Assembly: GCA_030159075.1 (NCBI GenBank) | Contig: BROG01000042.1 | Location: 1,852,501-1,916,500 of the forward strand | DNA: 64,000 nucleotides | Source of the DNA: Atrina japonica | Lineage: Eukaryota; Mollusca; Bivalvia; Pterioida; Pinnidae | Direction of reading: 5' to 3' | Shown: positions 1 through 34,872 of the stretch, in pieces | Layout of the letters: every line of letters begins with the position of its first letter | Numbering within the stretch: the first letter of the stretch is position 1 | The notes under the pieces: generated by a model | Databases searched by the model: none | What the model was told of the DNA's origin: nothing | What the model saw: only the letters and a program-made list of their open reading frames with translations | Program-made: the position numbers and the translations under genes

Positions 1-370
1 GACTTTTAGTTTTATCTCCTTCATATAATATTAAGAATTAAAGTGACCTTTACATGAGAAATTCCAGGTCAAATGGTAATCATGCTTGTCTTCTCCTGTT
101 ACACTGGCGTTATTGTCTTACTAAATGACAGAACAATAGGCAGTAAAATATTTTCCAATGGAAAGAATACTGTTAGAATTTATATTCCATTTCAGCATTG
201 AACTGTCATCAGTTGGCATTCATGGGTTAATGCCAACTGGAAAAAGGCTAATTTCATGAAGCGTGTTTCAACAAAGAATGCGTATCTGTTCTTCTACGCA
301 TAATTCCTCGAAAATCATTTGGCAGTTATGAGAAATGAACAACAAATCTTTTATGTTTTATATTTATAAC
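1..370. other. AT-rich sequence, no gene seen
   Basis: No coding region, RNA gene or clear repeat is visible before the 3' end of the first PLE copy. Confidence 0.5.
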
Positions 371-1620
371 GTCAGTGCCAACAGCTCGTAAATATTGTAT
401 ATATATAAAGCATCTCAGATACCAAAGTATAAATTTTTAGGAGGTCCAGGACACAGATACAAATCTGGCAAAAATGGACAAACACAGACCTCTGGAAAAC
501 AAGAGGTGGGATCAGGTGCCATGGAGGAGTAAGCATCCTCTGTCGACCATTCACACCCGCCATGAGCCCACAGTCAATTTCAAATAAAATGCATGAGGAA
601 CGCATCCTCGTCACAATTGGTACAGACGTCGTAACAACCGCCAACGAAAAGGCAACTCAACATTTTACCCAGTGAAACAAAGTAATCGGAAACATGTCTA
701 TCATACCGACCGTAAAATTTGCGCAATTTGACATCAAACGCGGTTTTCGATATCCCTGTGTCTATAATTCGTCAGTGAGTAGTGTACATCTGTGTATGAA
801 ATGTTCATATGTTGAACACGCCCTGGCATATCGTATCATTTGTGAAATATAAACTCCATATGCGGGTGACTGTTGGATATTACTAGTTAAATGTGGAAAA
901 TTTACGATTGGAATGCCGAAATCGTCGCGTTTGTCGTATAGCTTAGTTGCCAATTTCCCGTCTATGTTTATAGTAAGTAAAATGCCTAAGTATGATGCGT
1001 GTGTGTTTGATTCTATTGTTGTTTCTTTAATTTTTAGTTCGCTGGGATATATCACATTGACATATGTATGAAAATTGTCATTATTAATTGACAAAACGTC
1101 GTCGATATATCTAAATGTCAAATTAAAGGACACCTCTAACCATTTCTTCTTTTGATTCAGCAGTTTCTGAATGAAGTCTGCTTCGTATGAATAAAGGAAC
1201 AGGTCGGCCAATAAAGGGGCACAATTGGTTCCCATAGGAATGCCGACAGTTTGTTGAAAGACAACGTCTCTGAACATTGCAAATACATTGTTTATTAGAA
1301 ATTCCAGCATGTTTTTATATATACTTTAGTGAATTTATGTGTAGAATCAGAGTAATGTTTGACGAAATAAGTATCCTGATAACCAATCACTAGATATTTA
1401 AATTTTCGGGTACCACCTTTATTGAAAAAAAAACAGTTGTCTATGATGCTAAAAAGTCTTTCTTTTAATTTTTATGTGGAATAGTTGTGTGCCTTCATAT
1501 TTTCTATTAGATGTGTAGAATTATTTAGTATCCACATCTGATTTACACCGCTTCTGGAATAAGCAACTGTAAAATATTATTGAAGTTTCTCCTTAACGGC
1601 TGTCAATAAATACAATGTTC
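371..1620 (-). mobile_element. Penelope-like element, 5'-truncated copy 1 with RT domain
   Basis: Read on the minus strand, this segment starts in the region upstream of the reverse transcriptase, passes through the RT core and ends in a 3' tail near 371. The tail carries the family's recurrent 3' motif: on the plus strand it appears as 'accaaagtataaat', then 'aaatggacaaacac', then 'gacctctgg'. The same 3' block recurs more than ten times in the window in both orientations, which lets the copies be aligned to each other. The upstream part (about 1320-1620) is broken by stops and frame changes, so the copy is dead. The PLE assignment is inferred from the RT type and from the longer copy at 55520-58880. 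Confidence 0.75.
762..1310 (-). pseudogene. Reverse transcriptase core of PLE copy 1
   Basis: This is a 182-codon open stretch. Residues 23-32 read GIPMGTNCAP, followed by LLADLFLYSYE, and the catalytic box YIDD lies at residues 68-71. These correspond to conserved RT palm motifs. The C-terminal half (LATKLYDKRDDF and onward) is shared with the copies at 49100-49290 and 51500-51700. The frame stays open across the palm, but the upstream thumb-side and linker sequence is interrupted, so no full polyprotein exists here. Such RTs copy element RNA at a nicked target. The assignment to the Naiad-type PLE branch is inference from the domain order seen at 55520-58880. Confidence 0.75.
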
Positions 1621-1754
1621 TTTGACGCTTGGTTTGCTGGTACATGTTGAATTTGAAGCCTTTCTAGCTCGGCGATCACTTATGGGTCACTAAGCACCTT
1701 TGAGTTGTCTTATTTGAGAGTTTCAAATTGTCACTTTTTCATCTCTTTTACCTT

Positions 1755-1965
1755 ACGTTAACAAAAATTGGGTCTTCATCACATTCGCAGCAAACTTTAT
1801 TCTGTTCCGTTTACAAATCTTAATAAACTTTTTCAAGAAGCAAGAATGAATCCCTACACGGATTCTTCAACCCCAAAAAACATACTGAACTCCGTTATAA
1901 TGGAAATCGCTAATCACAGACTGTTTAAGCCTGGACGCGTTACAAACGATGACTGTTCTTAACGG
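1755..1965 (+). mobile_element. PLE fragment, N-terminal linker region
   Basis: The plus-strand frame contains IRSKLYSVPF, then LFQEARMNPY, then NHRLFKPGR. This resembles the linker between GIY-YIG and RT seen near 56400-56520 (IRTKLYSLPL). The fragment is oriented opposite to its neighbours and probably arose by a separate insertion or rearrangement. Confidence 0.5.
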
Positions 1966-1989
1966 AGCTCAACTTAAAATTTACAAATC

Positions 1990-2320
1990 AAAAGTATGAA
2001 CTAGATATTTATATTTTCAGGTACCACCTTTAGTGAAAAAAACAGTTTTTTATGATGCTAAAAAGTCTTTCTTTTAATTTTTATGTGGAATAGTTGTGTA
2101 TAGAGTAGAGAGGTCATAAGTTTTGATACTGTGAATTCGAGAAAAATTGGGGTTTTATGAAGTTTAGGTATCCAAAATAAACATGGTCGCTCAAAATCGG
2201 TATCCGTTGTAGGTATATCAAATGAGCGTAATACGGACACGTGATTTTGAAGGATCTCGTCCTTTGAAAGTGAGCTACGTGTGTATGTAGGATTACCAGA
2301 ATTCGTATTACATTTCCTAT
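1990..2320 (-). mobile_element. PLE fragment upstream of RT
   Basis: The minus-strand translation includes FWIPKLHKTP near 2160, followed after a deletion by the segment that precedes the RT in copy 1. The plus-strand sequence at 1997-2100 nearly repeats 1380-1480. Confidence 0.6.
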
Positions 2321-2321
2321 A

Positions 2322-2735
2322 CAGAGGTAAACTACTTACTGAGAAATTATTAACACAAGGATATCGAAAACCGCGTTTGATGTCAACGTTCCGCAACCGG
2401 TCGGTATAATAGTCTTATTTGCGATTACTCTGTTTCACTAGTAAGTGAAATCTTGAGTTACCTGTTCGATGGCGGTTGTTAAGACGTCTGTACCAATTTT
2501 GACGAGGATTCATTCCTCACGTATTTCATTTTTATTTGGGTGTATCCGGTCGACATAGGATGCTTACTCCTCTATGACACCTTATCCCACCTGTTGATTG
2601 CAGGAGGTTCATATTTGTCCATTTTTTACCAGATTTGTACCTATATATCCTGGACATCCGAAATATTTATACTTTGGTATCTGAAATTTTCTATATTTTG
2701 TCAAATGGTCACAATATCTTTATATAGTCTCCTGA
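2322..2735 (+). mobile_element. PLE 3'-end fragment, head-to-head with the previous one
   Basis: The plus strand runs from the RT C-terminal tail (TQGYRKPRLMSTF type) through the 3' untranslated block to the family's 3' end near 2735. It abuts the minus-strand fragment at about 2321, so two PLE pieces meet head to head. Confidence 0.6.
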
Positions 2736-2809
2736 ACGTCCGCGGATAAGACTTCTATATTTCTAATCTTGTATGTTCATGACGTACTGATGATTTGGAG
2801 AAAACTCTC

Positions 2810-2889
2810 AGTCTCTCTCTGTCTCTTTGTCTCTCTCTCTGTCTCTTTGTCTCTCTCTCTCTGTCTCTTTGTCTCTCTCTCTCTGTCTC

Positions 2890-2953
<64 letters not shown>
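2810..2953. repeat. CT/GTCT microsatellite
   Basis: A run of TCTC and TGTC units of about 140 bp. Open frames through it on both strands are repeat artefacts. Confidence 0.9.
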
Positions 2954-2957
<4 letters not shown>

Positions 2958-3340
2958 TTAACAGAAAGTAAAAATATATATGTTGACTGTCATTTTCTGT
3001 TTAGTGAAGATATTCATGGCGAGGAAGACCCAGGTATGTTTATTTAATCATAGTGGAATCAAGAGTATGAAGTTTGAATGTAATAGGAAATACACCAAAG
3101 TAATTTTGTGACACTTAGTCAATTTGAAAGGACAATAATTCCGTCAAATGTTAACTAATCATTTTGACAATGTTTCTTAGGTCAACGTCTAAGAAATTAA
3201 TGGAAAGATATACGAGGAGACAAAACAGAAAGACAGAAACAGATCGAGGTCATCAAACCGATAAATTGCATCTCGTCTTTTCAAATATTATTTTATAATA
3301 AGTGCAATGGTATCTACCCCTTCTATTTTACCTATATCAG

Positions 3341-3657
3341 GTGTCCGGGTAAGCGCAGTGGTTAGCGCACTCGCTTTTCACCAATGCGACCCGGGTTCGA
3401 TCCTCGGATAGGGCAGGGAAGTATGTGAAATGGTTACCAACCCGGATACGCTACTGTCCTTCGGACTGAGACAGTAAAAACCGAGGTCCCGTGTCACAGT
3501 GAGTGTCTGCACGTTAAAGAACCCTCACTGCTCAATGGCCATAGGTGTCGAGCATAGGCCAAAATTTGAAGCCCTTCACCGGCATTGGTGACGTCTCCAT
3601 ATGAGTGAAAGATTCTTGAGTGGGACGTTAAACAACAATAAACAAACAAACAAACAA
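3341..3657 (+). mobile_element. tRNA-derived SINE, complete with target duplication
   Basis: The head has RNA polymerase III promoter boxes: an A-box-like 'agcgcagtggttagcgc' and the B box 'gggttcgatcc'. A conserved body follows (GTCCCGTGTCACAG, then AAAGAACCCTCACTG), then 'gagtgggacgttaaacaac' and an (AAAC)n tail. It is flanked by an 11-bp direct repeat, ACCTATATCAG (3330-3340 and 3658-3668), a target site duplication. Related bodies lie at 12805-12987, 18485-18672 and 31239-31512. Confidence 0.9.
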
Positions 3658-3807
3658 ACCTATATCAGCATGACGGTTAATGTAATTGTGAAAACGCATG
3701 AAGAAAAGTTTGTAGAAATTTGTCATCCAGTAAATGACAAAAGCTTTAAAGGAAGCGGTAGCATTTTAAACTTTTCAATATTGCTAAACACAGCAAATTT
3801 TTGCAAC

Positions 3808-3900
3808 TAAAAAAACCAAAAAAAAAAAAAAAAACAAAGACCAAAAAAAAAAAAAGAAAAAAAAAAAGAAAAGAAAAACAAACAAAAATGAAAACACTAT
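3808..3900. repeat. A-rich low-complexity tract
   Basis: Long adenine runs with scattered C and G. No coding meaning. Confidence 0.8.
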
Positions 3901-4477
3901 GTTAATGATACAAATCCAAAAACTTCGATGGTAACTAAAACTTAACGTTTGATCTAAATGCAAAATTTGACGCCGTCGCCGTCGGAAAAGCACTTCGTCA
4001 CGGCGAGACAAAACACTTCATATTCATACTTTGTCATTTAAGCACATAAAAATTATACGTGTATGTTCAAATCCGAAACAAATGCTATTCTTAACATTTA
4101 ATATGTTTAAAGCATTTACTCCCGTGTTTAAGCTAAGCATGAACAAAAAGTTGATACACAGAAAAACAAGATATGAAATATGCATGTTTATTTGGCAGTT
4201 TTGTTTAACCATTGGTTAGTTGCCACTGCTAGTGTAACAATTGAATCCTTAGTGGTATTCATAAACCAGTATTTCGATACAAGCAGATCATATTACACTA
4301 AAATGATCTTTCGAAAGGATTGCAACGTGTAAATTCTAAAATCTCAAAAACCCTTGACTATTTTACATTGGTTACTATTAGACGGATTTTGGAATACCTT
4401 AAGGTTATTTTTAGGTTTTTATTAACCTTGTATAATAACACTTTTTGTTTCGGAACTTTACATTTATTTTGATTTTA

Positions 4478-4521
4478 AGCTCAACGGATGAAGTCTTACT
4501 GACAGAAATGATCATTTTATG
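4478..4521 (+). ncRNA. Degenerate hammerhead-ribozyme-like motif (copy A)
   Basis: This aligns with the better copies at 55163 and 59852: AGCTCAA, then CGGATGA (core U4 changed), a short stem II and GAAA. The stem III and cleavage-site part has decayed. It is embedded in the same repeat, whose upstream part includes 'ttggttactattagacggatttt' near 4367. Confidence 0.4.
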
Positions 4522-4914
4522 TTTTTGGCCTTTTTGCTGAAATATAACTTCAGTATTATGTTTATAATACTTAAGATAGGTGCCAGTTCATTTTTTTCAA
4601 TGCAATTTTACCCTACTATCCGTGCGGCTCACTTCAGCAATCGGAAAATCGCACACAGTTCTTTTGTTATATAACCTATGACATAAGGTTCACCACCCCA
4701 ATTAATAAAGTTGTCTAAAAACTAAATACAGCAATCAGTCCTCGATTTTTTAAACCAAGCCTCCGATGTCATTTTAAATATGAGTTATACATAATTAACT
4801 TCTTTGGTTTTTTTTTCACTTTTTAAATAATGAAGCCTGCTGAGACTGCTTTTGCAATCGATAGTACATTGTGTACCTGTTAAAAAATGAAACTGTCCAC
4901 AACTGACATCATTG

Positions 4915-6190
4915 TTTACACGCAGGAATTTGTTTGACAAAATAAGTATCATGATAATCAATCACTAGATATTTAAATTTTCGGGTACCACATTTAGTGT
5001 AAAAAACAGTCGTCTTTTAAAATTTTCTATGTGGATTAGTTGTGTAAAGAGTAGAGAAGTCGTATGTTTTGATACTTCGAATCTGAGAAAGATTGAGTTC
5101 CTTTAAATTTTCTAAAAATTGTTTAGAAATTTAAAGTAGCCACATCTGATTTACACCGCTTTGGAATAAGCAACTGTACAGTATTCTTGATGTTTCTCCT
5201 TAACGGTTGTCAATATCTTGGTAAGGAGTAAAGATAAATGTTTGGTAGAACATTTGCTTGATCCTGCTATGTACCTCTGCTAATAAGGGGTTTTATAAAA
5301 TTTAGGTATCCAAATTAAATATGGCAGCTCAAAATTGGTATCCGTTGTAGGTATATCAAAAGAACGTAATACGGACACGTGATTTTGAAGGATCTCGTCC
5401 TTTGAAAGTGTGTTTCATGTGTATGTAGGATTTCCAGAATTCGTATTAAACCTTAGTTCTTCTAATAAACAATTATAGTAATGTGCCTTGCAAATAAAAA
5501 CTATATTATTTGAGACTTTCTCTGCTGGGACCAGTAAATATAGGTCTTGTCATCTATCCAGTTCAGTTACTACTTCTGGATCAATAAATACAGAGGGATA
5601 ACGTGTTTTCATTGTTCATTTAAGTTTTCGATACGAGATTTTATCAACCATCGTACAGCTTTTAGCCATTCAGACAAAGTGTCTGGTTCCACGTCTTCAT
5701 GTTTGGCTTATCGTCTGGCATAATCCTCGACAGAATTCATAACTAAACTGAAATTCTGGCGCCAACTACAGGAACAGGCTTCGAGGTATTTAGGACCTCT
5801 TAAAATAAGATTTTTGAGGTTTTCATTTTCAACAATAGAAACGTCGGCGGTAATGACATACCTGATAGGATTATATTTGAAGGTAGATGATGCACATCAA
5901 CATGTGACGGTGTTGTGTAGATGATGGTTGATGTCTAGGCACTGCAAAATCCGTTTGTAATTGAATAACTTGGATGCAATGCTAGGTGTATAGCTATATG
6001 AAATACAAGGCGTGGTCTTCAGTTTAAAATATGGCGGAACACAGGACTGAACTTTTTTGTGATTTAGAACATTGCCAATGTTTAAAGCGTCTATACTTTT
6101 ATTTGGTAATGTAAGTTTTCTGTTCAGAACAGTCATCATTTGTAACGCGTTAAGACTTGAACAGTCTGTGATAAGCAATGTCCATTATAA
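4915..6190 (-). mobile_element. Penelope-like element, longest linker copy (copy 3)
   Basis: Minus-strand reading from 6190 downward shows the pre-RT region: SYSYTPSIASKLFNYK near 5990, a 'PKYLEACSCSWRQNFSLV'-type segment near 5750, and then the sequence also seen in copies 1 and 2. Stops and frame changes are frequent. The RT core itself is missing at the low end. The copy supplies most of the central polyprotein region absent from the shorter copies. Confidence 0.65.
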
Positions 6191-6299
6191 TGGAATATGA
6201 ATATTATCAACAATATCAAAGTCCAAATGAGTCCAATGCAAATATTCAAGGCGATTATTTCTGTCAATAAGATTTCATCAGGTGAGCACGAATCTAATA

Positions 6300-6620
6300 T
6301 ATATATCGGTAAGAAAATCCAAAAGTACCCATTATACTGTGCCCCTAGATATTCTCATGATGTATCTGTATGCCAAATTTCATTTCAATATGTGCACCTG
6401 TTGCAGAGATATTGAACGGAAACTGTAAATTACTGGAAATTTTCTCAGTTCAATGAGCATAACTCTGTGAAAAATTGTTTGGTGGTAACTTGATAAGTAT
6501 TTACCCTAGATATTGTTATGATGTATCTGTATGTCAAACATTATCTCAATATGGGCACCCGTTGCTGAGATATTGAACGAAAACCGTTGGTATACGGACC
6601 GACCGACCTATCAACAGACC
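6300..6620 (+). repeat. Two diverged direct repeats, ~155 bp apart
   Basis: The blocks at about 6344-6425 and 6497-6590 share 'gatgtatctgtatg' and 'gagatattgaacg'. They are followed by 'gaccgaccgaccta'. An interspersed repeat of unknown class. Confidence 0.5.
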
Positions 6621-6858
6621 AACAGTAGCAAATCAATATGTCCCTTCTTCTACGAAGGGTGCATAGATATATTAGCTTTTAAAAAGTTTAAAATGAATTG
6701 AACTTGAGCTATAGACAAAACAGCTAAATGAAGAATAACAGGGAGACGACAACGACGATGGTGACAAAACGTATGATGACAATAAAATCCGGCATAAAAG
6801 AAAAATATTATTGCTTGTAAAATTTTATGAACAGTATGATCAACAATCAATAATAATA

Positions 6859-6864
6859 TTTATT
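6859..6864 (-). promoter_or_regulatory. Candidate polyadenylation signal of the PLB1-like gene
   Basis: The minus-strand hexamer AATAAA lies about 0.5 kb past the stop codon. No nearer canonical hexamer was found, so the 3' UTR would be about 0.5 kb. Confidence 0.35.
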
Positions 6865-7002
6865 TCATCAACAAAGAAAAATGAGGTAAATCCACTTACT
6901 GGAGTGAACAATGTCCTTAGAAGCTCAATCAACTGAATATACAAATTTTGTATTTCATCCTTGTTTGTGACAAATGTGTTGTAATTTCATTCACAAATGA
7001 TT

Positions 7003-7033
7003 ATATAATAATAATAATAATAATAACAACAAC

Positions 7034-7063
<30 letters not shown>
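7003..7063. repeat. (TAA)n microsatellite
   Basis: Runs of ATA/ACA triplets in the presumed 3' UTR or downstream region of the PLB1-like gene. Confidence 0.85.
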
Positions 7064-7064
<1 letters not shown>

Positions 7065-7377
7065 TCATGAAACTCTTATATAGTAATTGGAATAATCAGA
7101 TGGAATTTAACATCTTCTGTATGAAATCTAAACCTAAAATATTACTTATTGTCATAAATATACAATAAAATAAAAATTTGTTTGACAATCAAAATGTAAT
7201 ACTTTTATCACAGTCAGTGCTTAGTAATGAATATTGAAAAAAAAAAATTGCAAATACCTCCCCTTGTATTTCAATTGATCTTATCTAAAATATAAAATGT
7301 ATACATTTATATATTTTCAACAAATAGTACATAAATTCATATTTGCTGATAACCACCTCAAACATTGTTAAGCCATT

Positions 7378-29362
<21,985 letters not shown>

Positions 29363-30290
29363 TTTCTGCAGTTCTGAGTGTCAAGCAGACGACATCCCTA
29401 TCACAATCGATGTATAGTATGACCTGTGACGTTTGTTAATCTAAAACTAATCTAAGGCATCCTGTCCATAGTTCAAATACTTCACTGATAATGTAGTATT
29501 GTTCATTTACAGAAGAGCACAAGACCGATGTTGTCACATGGTATCCTGTGTGATATGTATCAGTGCACTAAGGCAGAACTGTGCAGCTGTATAAATTTAG
29601 GCATCTATTTTTAAAATCACATGTCCCAAAGACGGATCGTAAAATCACGAGTCGTGATCTATCGATTTTATCTCAAATCCAGAGAGTTGTAATAAATCAA
29701 CCATGAACTGTTCGAATTTAATGTGTGGTATGTTTACAACGCATACGTATTAACCTACAAATAGCCTACAAATACATGTTATACAAAGAGTGACGTACCC
29801 CTGGCCAAACTCGACATCCGAAGAAATCGGTTCTTATCTATATTCGGACTATAATTCATGTGTACATTGAAGGCTATCGATACGAATCTCTACTTTCGCG
29901 TTCAAACTTAAAGATAGCTGAGTACAGGGGTCTAGGATGACACCAAGTGCATCAATAATATTAACATTATGTAAAATTTCAATCCATTTTCACTCATTCA
30001 TGTTCATCATTTTCCGATGATAATATCAATTCAACAGTAAATTACCTAATACGGATATTGATCTATACTGTTAGTGCAACGAAAGAAAGCTTGTTGTTGA
30101 TGAAAATTTATTGATAGCAAATTATTATCAAATCTGAAATATACAAATATACTTAAAAAAAACAAACAAGTGTTGTGGTCTTACAGGTAAAGGAACATGC
30201 CTAAAGTCCGTAACAGGAAAGGGTAGTAAGTAGACTTATAATTAGATTCATATGGAGGTCTACATGTATTTAAAACATGAGGGAAATATA
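29363..30290. other. Upstream region of the PLB1-like gene
   Basis: AT-rich. No gene, clear TATA box or repeat recognised. The promoter should lie here. Confidence 0.4.
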
Positions 30291-30293
30291 ATC

Positions 30294-30437
30294 AACCCTA
30301 ACCTTGAGGGTATGACAAAGGAATCTCAATCTTTGGGATAAGATTCCTGAATGACAAACCTCGGCTAACCTCGGGTTCATCATTCAAAAATCTTATCCTC
30401 GGATTCAGATTCCTTCGTCATACCTTCAAGGTAGGGG
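30294..30437. repeat. Long inverted repeat (~65-bp arms)
   Basis: The left arm 'aaccttgagggtatgacaaa' to 'acaaacctcgg' pairs with the right arm 'cctcgggttcatcattc' to 'tcataccttcaaggta'. The arms are nearly adjacent, so the transcript or strand could form one long hairpin. Probably a foldback MITE. Confidence 0.75.
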
Positions 30438-31238
30438 TTTCTTTTATTAATCTTTTCGTTGCTTTTCAGCTCCTTAAAATGAATGTGAACGAGACATTTC
30501 CAGTAAAATACAAACTTCATATTACTGCATTCCTTGAAAATGTCAACTTCAAATAGCGGTCTACAGTTTTAGAGAACGTATCGGTTTGCTTTCTATCACA
30601 CCTAGTCACGTGTGTGTACATGTTTAAAAGTTTATAAAGTTATATTTTAGCTATCCCGAGTTAGTTTCTTAAGAAACATTCTGTACTCGAGTTCTACCCA
30701 AGCAGTGATCTAGGTCTAATATTAATTTCAACCCGTAGTGTTTTCAATATGACCCAACAGCAAAATACCTGTGTCTGTTTTCAGCAGTCTATGAAAACTT
30801 TAAAAATCAAAGGAATGGCTACTGTAAATCAAATGAATATGATGATTTCGGTCAAGAAGAGAACCCTAGATTCTGACCTCCTGTTGGACGGTTAGGCGTA
30901 CAAGTAAACCAATTATTCTATAATAAGACGACTGACCTAATTTTCAACAAGCCTTTTGTGGCAATGTATAAACGCAGTCAAGTGAGACGGAAGCAAACTA
31001 CACGTTATTCATTCTGTCAATAGTTTTTTATCACAATAAGCCTATCGATTATTATGGCTTATAAATCTGTATTACATTTTCTGTGGATAATTCGGGTCGA
31101 ATCTATAAGCGTACTGATGTACTCTATAGTCCCGGAACCCCTGATGCATTGAAAGTGTAGTTTATATTATTCAAAGCTGTATCATGTCCAGGGGAACAAA
31201 CACAGGGCCATGTCTTCGTGGTCCTGTGATTGACAGAT

Positions 31239-31512
31239 GTTTGTTTATTGTTGTTTAACGTCCCACTCAAGAATATTTCACCCATATGGAGACGTCACCA
31301 TATGCCGGTGAAGGGCTTCAAATTTTGGCCTATGCTCGGCAATTACGGCCATTGAGCAGTGGGGGTTCTTGAACGTGCCGACACCTACTGTGACACGGGA
31401 CCTCGAGTTTTACTCTTCTAATCCGAAGGATAGGAAACAAACCTGCCGCCGGCTGGACTCGAACCCTCACGATCAAGAGTCGAGCACGCTGCCAACTGAG
31501 CCAGGTCGGCTC
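31239..31512 (-). mobile_element. tRNA-derived SINE, complete, with 13-bp target duplication
   Basis: Minus orientation: head 'tggctcagttggcagcgtgc' (A box), 'gggttcgagtcc' (B box), conserved body and 3' 'gggacgttaaacaacaat' tail. It is flanked by GTGATTGACAGAT at 31226-31238 and 31513-31525, an exact duplication. The head differs from the SINE at 3341, so two heads share one 3' body family. Confidence 0.92.
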
Positions 31513-31525
31513 GTGATTGACAGAT

Positions 31526-32419
<894 letters not shown>

Positions 32420-33000
32420 CAGTGGCGTAGCTACGTAACGCTCAAGTAGGCACGTGCCTACATTCAAATTTGATTAAAAAATAAATGACGATTAATATAG
32501 CTGTCTCTTGTCAAGGGCGATCACGGTTTTTATCAAACGACTTACTGAAGTCAAACAAAAGCCAACAAAAATGAAATAAAGTAAAATAAAGAGATAAAGA
32601 GTAACCCGGACGCCACAAAAAAGAAAGACACACCAAAATGCAGCAGTATATAAGGTAATTGTCCTCTACATTTCTAGAAACACTCCTCTTAACTTGTGTC
32701 ATGTCTGGTACAGAAAAAGAAAGCTATAGATATTAAACAAATCTGTCCTCACTAACATATTGGTTGACATTTTCAAGTCTTTTTACTAATTTCAAAACGA
32801 TGTACATCTATTAAAAAGTCCATTTTTGAACTGTAAAAATCCGCGCCAAAAGCACAATAGCCTCTGAGCTTCCCGGGGGTTTCGCCCCCTGGTCCCCTTA
32901 ACACGGCTCTGTCCGGACCCGATGGGGGCCTTAAGCGCCCCAGACCCCTCGCCATGAACATTGTGCCTACACGGGAATAACCTCCTGGCTACGCAACCTT
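32420..33000. mobile_element. Possible hAT-like DNA transposon remnant
   Basis: Starts CAGTGGCGTAGCTACG, and ends in a sequence whose reverse complement reads AAGGTTGCGTAGCCAGG, giving weak inverted ends that share GCGTAGC. A GC-rich internal block, 'cttcccgggggtttcgcccc', is unlike the host. No transposase and no 8-bp duplication were found. Confidence 0.3.
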
Positions 33001-33707
33001 CGAGAATAATAACAAATTGTCAGATATGAACTGGTCGATATGTTGTATCTGAGAGCTGGATATTGATTCTGCGGGCTTTCAAATTTTAGTAAAAAATTCT
33101 GAAAAGGTGAACCCCTTCTCTTTAAAAAAATGTGGATCCACCACTTCCTGAGCCAGGAGTCATGAAGTCCAAAACTTAATGAATTAATGTTGCTCTTTAG
33201 AGATGCTGTATAGTCTAACAACGGGGGATTGACAACTCAGTCTTGAAACTTTAAATGTTTACAAGTTTGTATGCACGATGCGCGGTCACAAGAGCCCCAA
33301 CACAGACCACCCTAGATTATCTACCTACACATATAAACTGAACTTGATCGAGTGACGGGATCAAAATCAGTGTAACTTATAGGGTGCGTCTTACAGCTGC
33401 TTCTTAACTTTTCCGCCCACTGCTTAGATAATATTAAATGCAATCATTATAACAATTTGACAATTGAACTGTCGTACGTGAAGTTTTGTGGTGAAATCGC
33501 GAGGCATAAAGATTGTAAAGAAAGTAATGATGGTACTGCATAAGATGAGATTGTACATCTCAAAATCTTACATTTATATAACATAGACATTTGTTTTATA
33601 TAGTGTAAACGTTATACCTTTGAATTTTATTACATAGTTACCTGGTTTCTTTTACATTTATTTGTAGAAATTGATATCACCACAATGCACAGTGATAATT
33701 ACAGTTC

Positions 33708-33709
<2 letters not shown>

Positions 33710-33797
<88 letters not shown>
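33710..33797. repeat. (GA)n microsatellite
   Basis: Nearly perfect GA run of about 85 bp. Confidence 0.95.
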
Positions 33798-33800
<3 letters not shown>

Positions 33801-34731
33801 CCCCGCAATAGCAAAAGGTGAGGTCAAGCTCGATGTTACAAAATAGAATCACTCTGTACTTTCAATCTTCAATAAAATGTTCATTTTCAACTTTTCAGAA
33901 CTCAGAAATCTAAATTTCAGCTTTAGTCCAAGATCTGTCATACCGATGGTAGCTGGTCTCAATGATAGTATTTTGTTAACCATCTGAAACGAGAACAAGG
34001 TCAAAACTGAAGGAGAAGCAGCCATTCCTACAATGATTAAAAAAAGATCTAGCTATTCCTAGCTGAGGAACCACATCAAATGGATCAAGCACTGATGATA
34101 AATTGATCAATTTCTATGTTTTGGATGCAGACATACCACAAGTGTCTATTTCATGTCCAGACCAACCAAATATGCTGTCCGATACACATACAATTTAGTT
34201 AATATACATGTAATTCCTGAATATTGAGGTATTTACAGTAACATTGTAACATTATACAATTATAGTAATTATTGGAAATATCCACAGTTGGGATCAGGTG
34301 TCCCAGATCATAAAGAAAATCCCTGACGAAAGTTCCAACCAATCTGAATTACTGACAAAGGTAAATTCACTTAATTTTCATAAAGGTTAGACCTTAGTTT
34401 GCCCCGGTAATATTTTAGGAAACGTACGTGGTTGTTCAGAAAACAGATTCAGAAAGAAGTTTGTTAAAAGTTGGTCAGTGTCTTGTACAAAACTCTCGAT
34501 GAAAATTCAAGTATAAAGTCGCGAAACATAGAGAATGAAAGACATGGTTGTATACAGAAGATTTAAATAGTTGATATATGTATGTTTGTTTCGTATTTTG
34601 GTCCCGTGTTCTTGGCCTAATATCAGTCTAATTTGGCGAGGCAATTTTACCCCGAAATTGACCAACATGATTATAACTGTATGCAGACTACATACACAGT
34701 GTTTATGGACAAACATGCGTACCAGGATGTT

Positions 34732-34737
34732 CACGTT
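34732..34737. other. Target site duplication, left (CACGTT)
   Basis: Identical to 46625-46630. Six base pairs is the Polinton integrase signature. Confidence 0.92.
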
Positions 34738-34747
34738 AGTAGTTATA

Positions 34748-34870
34748 GGCAGCTCCATGGTGCGCAATTTGAATTTTGCCGCTAGGGGGCGCCACCAGTG
34801 GCGCTGTTGATGACGTCATCAGAATACTGGCTTCTGATTGGTCAATTCAAATGCGCACCATGGAGCCGCC
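34748..34870. repeat. Left tip: branched hairpin-forming inverted repeat
   Basis: 34748-34775 pairs with 34844-34870 (27 bp, one mismatch, one bulge). The enclosed segment contains three further palindromes: GCGCCAC-CA-GTGGCGC (34789-34804), perfect TGATGACGTCATCA (34808-34821), and TCAGAA/TTCTGA (about 34819-34837). This would give a stem with three short arms. Confidence 0.85.
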
Positions 34871-34872
34871 TG

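Noticed and set aside
2755..3047. Open frames on both strands through the CT tract
   Set aside because: Pure microsatellite translation (repeated Leu/Ser or Arg/Glu). No coding signal outside the repeat.
32773..32961. GC-rich minus-strand open frame (GLGRLRPPSGPD type)
   Set aside because: It belongs to a repeated GC-rich transposon-like block with hairpins; the translation has no family resemblance.
34287..34361. Possible plus-strand exon ('ccacag' before, 'aaaggtaaat' after) encoding WDQVSQIIKKIPDESSNQSE
   Set aside because: The frame and splice sites look plausible, but no partner exon or recognisable family could be linked to it.
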